Shown here piece by piece: positions 14,426 to 26,300 of a DNA stretch of 64,000 nt; the first letter of the stretch is position 1; each line of letters opens with the position of its first letter. This DNA comes from Dromaius novaehollandiae. Lineage: Eukaryota > Chordata > Aves > Casuariiformes > Dromaiidae. The notes below the pieces were generated by a model that was given only the letters and a program-made list of their open reading frames with translations, did not search any database and was not told the DNA's origin. The DNA lies in NCBI RefSeq assembly GCF_036370855.1, contig NC_088099.1, positions 22,473,501-22,537,500 on the forward strand. The letters are read 5' to 3'. A program made the translations under genes and the position numbers.

Positions 14426-17304
14426 ACAAAACAGATTTGGGAGAAACAGATATGAAAAAGATAAGCAATCAAATGATGTAGTGGAAACACTTCTTACAAA
14501 ATACAATCTTGAAAAATAAAGGAAGTGCCCTTTTGGGGGTCGGGGGAGCAGAAAATGGCCACATTCTTTGTTTAAATGGCCACAGGTTTTGACCAGTATT
14601 CTTAGCCACCTACTAAAATTTTCTTAAGTAACTATTAATTTTAGCACCACCATGTTTGGAACATGTATTCTGAGATTCTTTGAAAGAACTCAGTACTTCA
14701 GAAGCTTTCCTGACAAGCCAGGGCCTTTAAAATCATTTAATTCCAAAAGACCAGTGGTTACTTCAGAAGATATTAAGCAGTGCCTTCACTATTTATCTTC
14801 CTGCCTTTCATTTAAGCTACCAATGTCTTTGCAAGTAATCTTGGCTCCTTGTGGAGAACAGTGCAGTGAGACTGAAGTCAAAGCAAGAGCTATTCTACCT
14901 CACTCTTTGTGTATGCACTGTATTCATCACCCGCCATTACACACAACAGAAGTCCCATATGTAGGACTTTGGGGATAGTTTCTAAGAAAGCTGAGATGTA
15001 GATTTCCACACACTGATTATGTAGGTATGTCCTTTCTGTGGATGGATTTTCCAGCCCTAAGATAGGCAGAAGAAGCTATGTTCCAAAATTGACGTTTATA
15101 GTTTTACAGACGTTTTTATGCCTGAACTATTAAGTCTACCTGAGCAGCTTTTGGAACAGAATGAGATCTCACCCTATAGACCCAGAGCACAACTGAGCTA
15201 CATCATGACCGCTTGCACCCACCCCAATAAACACGTCTAAAGTTTGATCCACAAAACTCTTCTTTACAACTTGTACGTAAGGTTTTTTCTGCAACTAGCT
15301 GTGAAAGAAGCGCTGCAGAAAAAGACCAAGTTTCAAGACACTCTTGCTCATCAGTTCATTAATATACTCGCAGAAGAGCTGAAGGAAATTACTGTACTGT
15401 AGACTTGACCCCCTCGCCAGACTGGCTCAACACCCTTCACCATTTATTTTCCTTTTCAGTATAGAGATCAACATTTAGAATCAGGCAAACCAATTCCACC
15501 TGTAAAAAGGTCTGGCTAGTACTAACATTAATTGTTGACATAAATTGAAGTGCTAAGTATTTGACAAGAGTAGTGTCCATGTGTCTTCTCTATAGTAATA
15601 ATGGAAACAGGTTTAGAGAAAGGCTGTATAAAGGGAAATACACAAAATATTTAAAGTGGGGGAAGTTCACCCAGGTGATAAAATATAAAGAGAGAACTAA
15701 AGCTTCTCTTCTGCATTTATATAAGATTGGGTTTTTTTCCTCTTGTGCGTATTTTAAAGCATTTTACGGAAAGTGAATTTAAATTCTGTCCATGTGCTGC
15801 ACAGAAGTGAGGTGGACAATGAAAGACTGTTGGTGGTATTGCACATTGGGACTGTTGCTATTTTAGGCACTGCTCACTGTTAATACTTGGAACTAAGACC
15901 TAAACTTTGCAATAAGTGGCCATTTTACCTCATTTTAGCTTTCACACGCAGTAAATCTAAAGGAAATCTACAAGTCATCGTCACAGCGAAAAGCAAGGCA
16001 TATTGTTTTCTGCTGACAACTGACACTTCAAAATTAGAGATCCAAAAAACATCATTATTGTCTTCCAAATTCTAAGTAGAGCCTTAGCAGAAAAACTGTC
16101 AAATAATCAAGGCTCAACACAGCCCTTTCAAGCAGTTAAAAATAGGGAACATAGTGGACAGCAGGCAGAGCTTGAGGTAGTCAGAAGCAAACAATATATC
16201 AGGATTTTAAGAAAGAAAAAGTGAACATTGCTACAGTATTGTTATAAAAATTATACATCAACTTTGGAATTATTTTTTTTTTGGTCATATCTATCCTCAG
16301 ATAGAACAATAAAAACAAAAGGTCCAGAATATAATAATCCTAATTGCAAATGATAAAGACAATGCTTTAAAGCTATAGAACTTTTTCAAATTTTTGTAGC
16401 CAGAACTCACACTGAGCTTCCCACCCACAAAAAATTTGCTTCAGCTTTCCTCTTTCCTGTGCTTCCTTCATTGTATCTAAACATGGTACTCATGATTTAG
16501 CTGTCGATACCTAACCACTTCATTTTACGTGGGAATTGAAAAAAAAATCCCTGATGTTGATGTGGAAACTCAAAAGTTAATGCAGCTTTGGCACAGTTAA
16601 AGCAATCCTTTCCCGCCATCTAGAGGACACATACTGACCAGCAAGTGTCTCCACAGTACTTGAATCCAAGATAGTTATATATAGCAAGTTTCTGTATGAA
16701 ATGCTTAATCCTACCCAACAGAACAAAAATAAATCTAATTGAGGAACAGTGCAACTATTTTATTAGAGACCATATGAACAACAATTCCATTCTGGCATAA
16801 TCCTAAAGATATTTTCCATAGAAAAGTTCAGCTAAATGCACAGGAAAAATACTGCGGTGACAACTTAATGCTTTTACCACGTGCAGTCCTGTCTTCTGAC
16901 CTACTCAGCTATAGGAAAAGCCCTTTGATTTTCCTGGATACCTCGACAGAACAAGAGCTATGCTGTTATAAACAACAGTATATAACTGCCAACAGCCCAT
17001 ACACTTAGAAAAACACAACTGAGATGTCTGTGGTCCCAGAAACTGAGGGGGACGTTAGAAAAAGCATAGTTGTATCATACCTGATATTATTAAAACCTGC
17101 CTCAGTGTCAGAACTTGCTTTCCAATGTATTACTTATACAACACACTAACTCTTTAAGCCTCAATCTCCTGCTTTCATGGTGGGAAAGGCAGAAACTTAA
17201 TATGCAACAATCCACCAATCCACTCCACACAGCATGCAGACAGTACGCACCTTTCTATTGCTCTGCCTAAGCGGCAAAATATCAAAATACTTCACAGGAG
17301 AAGA

Positions 17305-17306
<2 letters not shown>

Positions 17307-17339
<33 letters not shown>
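17307..17339 (+). repeat. Poly(T) tract, 33 nt
   Basis: Uninterrupted T run, a poly(A) on the minus strand downstream of the unidentified coding-like segment; no AATAAA just before it. Confidence 0.97.
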
Positions 17340-17342
<3 letters not shown>

Positions 17343-17554
17343 TTAAAGTTTGTTTAAAGTTAAAGGTTGGTTCTTTCACATGCCTAACCCTACCAAGGGG
17401 ATGCATGAATTCAACTAAGTGCTAAGCTCTGTCAAAAGCACAATAAAAAAAAAAATCCTGCTCTTTCATTCAGATTTCTTTTCCTCTTACTTCGAAAGTG
17501 AACACCCTTCACTAAAAAAAACAAAAACTGTTGCTTCTCATGATTGAAGTGATG

Positions 17555-17989
17555 TTAAAATCTCTTTTGGATAAAATTTAGAGCTTCTTCCGGGATGAAA
17601 GGAAGCTGGTGTTCAACTAAGACTTTTAGTGAACTGGCTACAGTTGCACAAAACGCAGACTCCTGCTCTGCCCAAGTCAAAGGATCTAAGAGGAAACATT
17701 CTTCCCTAACTTGACACTTACGATGGCAGTAACACACTCCTTTGACTCCTCTTCACAAAAAGCAAATTTAACAATTCTTCAAAAAATTTGGATAAAAATT
17801 GAGTAGCTCTACTCAAGTCTTCTTCACATTCATAGTGTGCAGTCTGGGTGAACAGCTGGAAAGAATCACCAACTTGGGGATACTGAAATTCTTCACTACC
17901 TAGGCAAGAAGTTCCAAAAAATAAACAACTTGTACAGAAAGAATTGTCCAAGTTCTTTGGACAAAGCCAGACTTTGACAGTGATCACAA
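17555..17989 (-). other. Unidentified coding-like segment
   Basis: On the minus strand, two protein-like frames abut. One runs 17987-17718 (89 codons, with QVGDSFQLFTQTAHYECEED). The other runs 17737-17555 (60 codons, with ECFLLDPLTWAEQESAFCAT, ending NFIQKRF and TAA). A frame change lies near 17720-17750. The first is bounded by an acceptor-like TTACACAG (ending 17990) and a GTAAGT donor (from 17721). An A33 run on this strand (17307-17339) follows about 215 nt after the last stop. This could be a decayed retrocopy or one or two real exons; I cannot name a parent protein. Confidence 0.35.
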
Positions 17990-18224
17990 CTGTGTAATGA
18001 CAAGAGCCAGTGTCAACACTGTTATAACAGTATAATCTCTATCTGTGTAAAACACCTTAATTTCCTAAATCAAAAAATAGTATATACTTGCACAGCACAG
18101 ACATGCAAGTTTGACACTAGGCCAACACTGCTGCTGAAAAAAATCTGTTCATTTTTTATTTATGGAATTTGTTACACAGAAAAAAAGGAAAGTCTCCTGA
18201 GAGATAAAAATAATAGCATGAACT

Positions 18225-18749
18225 TCAAAATAGTGAATGGCAGTGATGAATGGCAAGTTTTAAATTTGATACAAAAGAACTTGGAAATAAGAACTTGAAA
18301 GCTAAGAAACTGCTAGTGCCCACAGGTATCAGGGGAAACTGTGACATGTATCTGGAGTATAGCCTGCCTGGATAACCTGCAGGAAATAAACTGTGCCTGT
18401 GTACCAGAAACCGTTGTGCAGGTTCTGTAGAATACACAGTTAGTGGACACTTTAGGCCACCAGATAAGATTCCAACAATCCCAAGGAGAACACCTTTCTT
18501 GGAAATGCAGCCTGCTTGGGGCTGAGGATAAATATGAACACAGACAAACTTACCTAAGGTACTTACGATATGTAAAACAGAAACAAGAGAGAACAGTGAA
18601 GCAAGACCAGATTTAGTAAAAGAGCCAAGTAAGGAAAACGCAGCTTCCTTGGTAAAACACATATAGAATGACCACCTTTTTCTTTTTTTGTCCCGCACCT
18701 CATATGCCTTTGTCAGTATCTTTAGACAAGATATACAACAATAATCCAT
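18225..18749 (-). other. 174-codon open frame, unidentified
   Basis: ATG-initiated open frame, the longest outside the CpG islands, on the same strand as and just upstream of the coding-like segment at 17555-17989. Residue make-up is hydrophobic and serine-rich, with no domain I recognise. Local DNA is AT-rich, so its length is mildly unexpected, but one such frame in 64 kb can arise by chance. GTAAGT donor-like sites occur inside it. Confidence 0.25.
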
Positions 18750-20799
18750 AATTTAAAAAAAAAAAAAAGGCTCCAATCAGAGACAGGATGGAAAGGCAGT
18801 AAGACAACAGCAAGAAATTGAGATAGCTTATTTCCCAAGCCTGACCTCCAGTGGCAAGTACAGAGAGTAAGATGAGGCACACACTTAATGCAAACTAACA
18901 TAAATATACATGTGAACAGGGAAAAACCTAGTATGCGTTCAGGACCTCTCAAGCAGACTGAGCATTATTACGCTTAATGAAGCATTCTGCCAAAAGGACT
19001 TTTTTGCCCATGAGATTTGACACATTCTCCAATTGTAGTATTCTGAAAACAAAGTATCTTTAGACAGCCCAAATCGCACACAAATTGAAGACAAGCAACA
19101 TTCATGTAGTCCTACAAAAGTTCTGGGCTACTAAAACTCCAATATTTATTGGCTTGTATTTACAAAGTTTTCCTCTTCATCTAACATATGCCTAGCTTTC
19201 CACTAACTTAAGAAACTGATGTCAACAAGCATTTAAGGTTTTTAGGTCTGTTTTTTAAACATAAAAAGGTTTTTGGAACTGCTAGGAAAAAAAGGAAACA
19301 ACTCATACCATGTTATATTAGGAAGCTGAAAATGAACACAGCAGGACAAAGATGTCTGAAAGTCTTATGAAATAGTATTAGGATTGAAAAGGAAAACAGG
19401 AATTCAACTTGCTGCATTTTTTCCGTTTTCACTTTTTACAGAAACAACTGATCTGCTTCTAAATATTATACATACATATATCTACAAGTCATATTCTCAA
19501 GAAGTCTTAAAAAATAAAAGCACTAGCCAAATTTCAATATCTTTAAAAGAGATTATTTGAGCAGAATAAAACACTTGAATTTTTCATCAGAAAGTATTTT
19601 TCCACACCCAAAAATGCATCTAGGTGTCTGTTATAAAATTCACAGAAAAAGGACACAAGTTTGGATGTGGAATTTTATTCTGAAAACTGGGAAAAAAAAT
19701 TATCCAAACTGCATGCTTCACAGTGGGCACTTCAGTTTACAAAATACAGATCAACTGTTCAAAAATCCAATATACAGAAATATAATAAAGAAAACCTGCA
19801 TGTTTGCAAGCTACACTGTATGTGAACTGTAGGGTAAGGAAGGGAAACAGAACTGTTTCATTTTCTTAGCCAGGAATGACCCGCTTTAACTTGCTAAACA
19901 GTGCAAAAGGAAGATCAACTTTTTCTGGTCATGAAAAAAAAAAATTCCTTAATAAATGGTGCTCACTATCATTGAAGCAGATAAAAGTTATCTGGATAAA
20001 AAAAAAATGCAAAGCATGGTATACTCCCTGCTCAATTACCCGGTTTATTTTTTCTAGTATTTATTTATGCAATAAGGCTTTCTTCAGTCTTAAAATAATT
20101 AGCATGAAGAATACAGGGAAGGAAACATTAAAATTATTAGTGGATATAGTTAATAAGAACAGCTGCCTTACAAATGAACACATCAGAGGTAGGGCAGGGA
20201 AAGTCCAATGTAAAAACTTTAATTTATTTCAAATAAACTAAGCAAATTCAATAAGCAAAAGAGCTTAAAAGTCTGGAAGGACTATTTTCAAAAAGCTGAT
20301 CCTTCTAACCCTGTCAAAATATGAACAAAGTTGCTCAAAGGAGCACGCTTGCAGAAGCTGTCAAACAAAGCAAAACTGCTGCTCTCATAATAAGTCATAT
20401 TATTTTAACATAAGGGGTCTGATTTTACAAGATAGGCTATAACATGTGCATCTTAGTGTGCTACATTACAGTGTACTGTATTTTGAGTAAAACAGATTAT
20501 TTAGGAGAAAAACTGTGGCATTTTTCTCTAGTTTTTTTTTTTTTTAAGTGTCCTTATATTAGTATTTTCCACTGAGAAGCTGATTACAAGCATAGACAGT
20601 ACATTAAAAGCAAAATACTTTCAAAGTGCAAAACTACCTGTAATATATTAACTACATATAGATTAACAAAAAACATTCATGCAGTTGGTTGTAGTGCAAA
20701 GACAGATGTTGTTTTCTAAAGCATCCCATCCTAAAACTATTTTTAATTGAATAACTTTTTAGTTTACTAGGTTATGAAGGTCATTAAGAATAAACCAAA
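18750..20799. other. Intergenic or extended ARL5B 3'UTR
   Basis: AT-rich with several TTTATT (minus-strand AATAAA) hexamers, any of which could end a longer ARL5B mRNA. Plus-strand frames at 19557-19832 and 19876-20241 are lysine/asparagine/phenylalanine-rich chance ORFs. Confidence 0.45.
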
Positions 20800-20816
20800 C
20801 CACCCCACACCAAGCC

Positions 20817-20822
20817 TTTATT
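20817..20822 (-). terminator. Candidate ARL5B poly(A) signal AATAAA
   Basis: On the minus strand this reads AATAAA, followed within about 10-30 nt by a GT-rich run (GGTGTGGGGTGGTTTGG), the usual downstream element. It would give a 3'UTR of about 2.4 kb. It is the best-looking of several hexamers on this strand, not a proven site. Confidence 0.4.
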
Positions 20823-22865
20823 CAAAAACAAAAAAACTCATAACAAAGCTAGCAGCAGTGCAGTGAACAAAGGGATATCACAAATGGAATACTGTTGCAG
20901 AAAAGGAAGTAGCAAGCTGATCAAAATCATAGCTATTGTCAAGAATGCTTATTTCTGTAAAGGTACTCAATGGTCTTAAAGAAGTGTTAAAGAATTAAAA
21001 GAAATGTTTCTTTGTTCTAATATTCTAAGGTCCACAACATGACCATTTCCTTCTAATTGATGTAGATGTGTTGTATCACAGGGGACTGAATTTAGTAATT
21101 GAACTATTGGTTTACAAAAGGTTTTACCTGAAAAGTGTTAAATACAAAATCATACTTTCCTACGTGCTTTTGCAGAGCAAGGACAATGTATCCAAATAGT
21201 ACTTTTGAGGTGTGGTGCTGAATATATATAAAACTGCATAAAATTCAAGCTGAATATAAATTTAAATTACAAACCAAAATTATCACCAAGAGTCCTCATT
21301 CAAGGTATTGGGTTTTTTTTTCCATTTGTAATTTACTTTCTAAAAACAAAACAAATCTTATTTTCACACATTAGTACAACTGTGGAATATCAGAGCCAGC
21401 AAGAAGCTTTAATATCGAATTTTAAACTTGTCTTGCATTCCTTTATTTTTAAAGTACTGTTTTTCACTGGTTTAACATATTTTTCCGACATGCTGACTTG
21501 ACACTCAACCTTTCCCCTGAATTTAACTTTTTCTAACCAGCATTTATATATTTATTCAAACAGATTTCGTATGTATTCAAAGTCTTTTTTTAAAAAGGAG
21601 ATTTATGACAAAATATATACTGATTTTTAAATTTCGCTAAGCTTTGTTCCAGTAAAAATGGAATTCAATTGAAAATATGCAAAACAAAATTTTAATAAAT
21701 AAAACTCAAATGTGCCTCATTTATCAAAACAAGATTTATCAAAAATATTTTGTCATTTAAGTGGACTTGGATAAAGAAGAATTATCTCTAGACAGTGAAT
21801 TAGCAAAATGTTTTTAGTGATCAGATTCTGAGTGCTGTTTAGACACACTACAGTGCAGAATGGTGCTTTCGGAAAGCCTGCCAGGCATTTATGTAGGTTA
21901 GATATACAATCACTAACAGGATTTCACTAACGGTTGGGTGCCCAGTATTGCTTTAGTTTTATTTTTCTGTTTTTCTTTGGTTTTAGTTTTTAGTGCCTAA
22001 CCCTCTCAGTAACTTCATCTGTTGTTTCAGACGCCCAATTCTCTTTACAGATCTAACGCCATCCCCTTCAAATTGAATTAAGAATTACTAAGTCCAATCT
22101 TTCCCCACCTCTTTTTTAGTTGGAGGCTCTCTACTTTTTAAGCTCCCAGTTACTCAGTTTCAGGTGAGTGAATCTAAATAGAACAGCAAATTTCTCTGTT
22201 CCTGCAAATAAGATTAAAAAAAAACTAAGGCAAAATATTTTGTGCACTATGGAATCCAAAAAATACTTACATTTGAAAACATGTAAATAAGTGTCAGGAA
22301 TTTCATTCTAAAGTCTACAAATACATACAGTGCCATGATACTGTTCTATTTATAGCTCTGGCTTCCCTTTTGATTTTGCATTCATTTAAAAAATAACACT
22401 CTCACTGAAAGTTGAGGAAGGCTCATGTATGTACAGTATTAAAAATTTTAACAATTACAGCACGTCCACACATAACACTGGCTGCTATGATTCCAAGTTT
22501 TGTTATCAAGAGGTTTATTTTTTAAAAAAGTTATTAAAGGTCTAAATGAGTAACACAAAATCTAATAATACGATTTCTATCCACTGTACAAAGATGTGTT
22601 TTCAGATAAAGAGAATTAGAAGCCAGAACTACTTACCAGACAAAATGGGAATGAAATAAATCTCTTTTAAGGCAGAAATCCAATCATACACCACTTTAAA
22701 AGGCCCCTCAATATTAACTATAAGTAGCTAACTCATTCAGGACTTAAAAACTTGCACTCATAACTTAATTTCTGTGCTGACTAGAAGCCTACTGACTTTC
22801 CAGGTAGCCCAATTGGAGATATGGTCACCTTCAGAGATCAAAGCTATGCTAAAGGTCAATTTAGT

Positions 22866-22907
22866 CACTACTTTTTCATAATTAGACACTACTTTTTCAT
22901 TATTAGA
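22866..22907 (-). repeat. 21-bp imperfect tandem duplication in the ARL5B 3'UTR
   Basis: CACTACTTTTTCATAATTAGA is followed immediately by the same unit with one change (ATA to ATT). Confidence 0.9.
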
Positions 22908-23253
22908 CAATCTGCCCTCATTTTTGTTAGTAAGTTATATAAACAAGGATGAGCAGGTATGAAACACTGAAAATGGCAGAACAGATCTTAACAAACTATC
23001 ATTGAAAAAGTCAGAATATATAATCAGAGGAATTTCAATGCTTAAAAACAAATTCACATAAGTTCATCCAGTTGAAGATTAGTGTATTAAAAAAGCTAAG
23101 AAAATACTTTGTGTTTCAGTTCAGCTGCACTTGATTCAAGTACAGCTTGGAGGTTGGCTGTTATAAATTAAACAGTCACCGCTTCAGCAGCGAGAAGTAC
23201 AGAAAAATGTACATGTTCACAGGATAAATAGAAGTCTCTCCTTTCCCAAAAAG

Positions 23254-23302
23254 CTATCTCACTCCAATTCGGGAGGTCATCCACTCTAAGCCTTGGCATA
23301 AT
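23254..23302 (-). CDS. ARL5B: ARL5B coding exon 6 (stop)
   Basis: Acceptor TCTTTCAG, then 49 coding nt for [15 protein letters not shown] and the TAG stop (23254-23256 on the plus strand). The 3'UTR follows towards lower coordinates. Confidence 0.96.
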
Positions 23303-26300
23303 CTGAAAGATAAGAGATGTTATGTTGATACTAGTTCCGTTCCAACATCTTAAGTGTCTGCCATTTGTTTTATGTTTAAACCAATCTACTAAAAATAAAT
23401 AGAAGCAGCTGGAACTCAGAGTGAAACATGAATAGAGTAAACAGTGTTTTAAATTAAATCTACTCGGGCTTTAACCGCAAGAAGCTGGTCAAGCATGCTA
23501 TTTTACTGAAGCTTGGCATTCTTTCTATTTTTTCTTGTAAAGTTAAAACATGAAACTCCACTCACTTACTCGGAATTACATGGAAACAAAAATATACTTT
23601 TTTTTAATACAGGTTTCCCATGATAGACTGCTTACTTAAAAGCTAGACATTTTCACACTAAAAGACAAATTTACCCAGACTGAATTAGTTAAATGAAAGG
23701 CACTGTATCAAGCATTCCACAATCCCACTACAAAACTAAAAAGATGCCATATTAAACATGAAGATTAGATGGGATCTGATCTGCTTACTTACCTAATTTG
23801 TATCTACAACATTTAAAGTTCTTATGTGTCAGAAGACAGACTTTCATTCTATTTTCTAGGGATTCAGTTTCCTAGTTTGTGTCATCTTTAAGCTTTACTT
23901 TTGTAAAGTAAATCGTGACCCAGGTATTCATAAAGGCTAACAGCCTCCCAGAGCTAATCTCCCCAGACTCCTGTCAGACCTTCCCAGAATTAGATCCCTG
24001 ACCTGAACCATCCTCTGGAATTTTTTTTGATGAGTTTCTCACCAGTGTCACAGTTTTAAGTTCTCTAATTTTTCATCTTGTTTTCTATTTTAATTTAAAA
24101 CGAAGCCTAGGATGACCAAAGTCAATCTTCAGGAATCTCTCCCCTGCTCCAAATGCCAACTTGTTTGAAGATTTAAGTTAGTACATAAAGTAAATATTCA
24201 AAGTGCCTTTGGCCAAAGTGGAGTAGGAGGAAAGTGGAGTTAACTGTTAAGTCATCCAAAAAACCCAATTCAAAACCCAAGGCATTCTTACTAACACATC
24301 GCACCCTAACGAAGCATATGCTACCAATCACTCCACAAGACATCTCCATTGCATTAAAAAAAAATACTTCATGCTAGAAGTGAGGAGGATGTTCTCACTT
24401 GCCAAATATTCAGTAGGATTCATCATGTCTGATGCCACAAAACAACATTATTGCAAAGGTTGTACTATGTGGCTAAGGAAAAAAATACCTAAGTTTTACA
24501 CATTAGAAGACTTTTTTATATAAACTGAAAGAAAAAAAATTTTAATGTAAACTGAAAGAATACTTGATGCAAATTTGGAATTTGACTTACAAAATTAATC
24601 TACAAGTTTCAATAAAGAAAAGGAAAAATTCAAAATGTCCCTCTGACTCCAAAGATGCTTTTCAGTAGATCCAGACTGGTATCAATAAGCTTCTAAAACA
24701 GTGTTCTCATTTGCCATACATTACTGTACTTAAATAGTAAACATTTACCCTTCTCCTGTCAACGCGCAACAGGACTGAATGTGCCATGGGTGATCCTTTA
24801 TGGAGCTAAGGGTGAGGTATGTAGATATTTCAGCGGCTGTCATGCAACCTTTCATGTCCTGCTTGTTCGCAAAGATGAGAACTGCGGCCTTCCGTAAATC
24901 CTAGAAGTAATTTACAGTAGTTATTACAAAGAGCTAAAAGCATATTGTGTTAACTGTGGTCCTCAAAAGAGCAGCATTCAAGCTGTTCTACAATTACATG
25001 ACAGCATGTAGCTTTGACAGACTTACACATTAAAGAAATTAAATACTCTGAGACTGAAAAAAGCAATTTATTTAGTAGCGTTCTGCACTGCAGAGAATCA
25101 AATTAAAATGTTTTACAAGACAGTCCTTTTGGTGTTGTCCATATATTCATATGTCAACCAATGAAACTCTTGTTAAAGTATATTTTATAGAGCTCCACAC
25201 CATCCAGACAGTGAAGTTACTATTAGATAAACATTCCAAAACCTAAATTGGATGCTATCTAAATGGAAAAGTTTGCTAGATATCATTCCCTTGAAATTAT
25301 TTTCAACTTCAGTAAACAAGTTATTTAGTGATTAAAGCAGCAACAATTTAAGAAAGCTACCTAAAAACTTCTAAGTTTTACAGTACTAATAAGTAGTTTT
25401 GTTTCTGTACGAATATTAGGATTGCATAAAGCAGCTAGACAAGACATGGTTTTAGAAGTACAGAAGTAAAGACAAATGCAGTGAAGCTGGCAGGTCTAAT
25501 TAAAAGTGCTCAATAGAGATTTAAACCTGTATTAAATTTTGAGACAACTTCTCCATCAAGAGAAAAAACAACAAACCCTTATGGTCCAAAGTAAAAAAAT
25601 TCACTCTCACAAGTAGTCCTTATTACAGTGTAGTCTCATTTCAAGTTGGCCTACCGATTGTTTTCAGGACATGACTGATCACCATCTTGTAAGTGCTTGC
25701 AACACTGGAAGCTTATATAATTACACTGGAAAAATGCACCACAAAAAGTTATCTTTCCACCTTTTTTGATAAAGTATTTACTCCTCACCATCAGACCCAA
25801 ATTAGATTAGTACTGAACTGTGAAGAAAAACTCATTCATTTGAAACAGACTGCAAAACATTCAGAGAAATGAACTCAACAGAATTATTTGCACTATACTA
25901 AAACCCTTTCTGTCAAGAAAGAATAAAGATGTTTAGATTTAACGCAACCCAAATTCACCTGGTAAGTAACCACAGAAGATTTTAATGTACTTTAACTAAT
26001 CCAATTTAGGTGTTAGTTTAGGATGATAGGGGGGGTTGACCCAGTGTAGAACAATCCCTAACACAACACACAATAATAAAATTAGAAATAAAATAATTCA
26101 GAAGGAAACTAAACTGAAACTAATTTAACTATAGTATTATATGTGCTCCTTAATATTAAGGAACAGGATTAAAACAACTAAGAAAGAAAAATGGAATTGC
26201 CTGCTTTTTAAAAATTTTAATTTTTTTCAAATTTTAACCATTAAACTGAAAAAAAAAAAGAGAGACTGTGAAGAACAATAACACCGCTCACATTAACATG

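Larger units (their letters stand above)
10566..17306. other. Intergenic, no gene recognised
   Basis: Contains a purine-rich stretch (about 10.9-12.0 kb) with one 69-codon frame at 11737-11946, an A25 tract, and a MIR piece. The 108-codon frame at 14652-14978 has no recognisable domain. Nothing here supports a functional gene. Confidence 0.55.
20800..23253 (-). other. ARL5B: Probable ARL5B 3'UTR
   Basis: Sequence downstream of the ARL5B stop is AT-rich and has no convincing ORF. It contains an imperfect 21-bp direct repeat (22866-22907) and, on the transcript strand, one TGTACATA match to the Pumilio-binding consensus (22428-22435). The far end is inferred from a candidate poly(A) signal near 20820. 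Other AATAAA hexamers occur on the same strand, both within this interval and further downstream, so the true UTR may be shorter or reach below 20 kb. Confidence 0.45.

Noticed and set aside
14652-14978. 108-codon plus-strand frame
   Set aside because: Codon content and residues look random; no family recognised and no neighbouring exons.
19557-20241. Plus-strand frames of 91 and 121 codons
   Set aside because: Lysine/isoleucine/asparagine-rich composition as expected from AT-rich DNA read in frame; no domain, no splice or promoter context.
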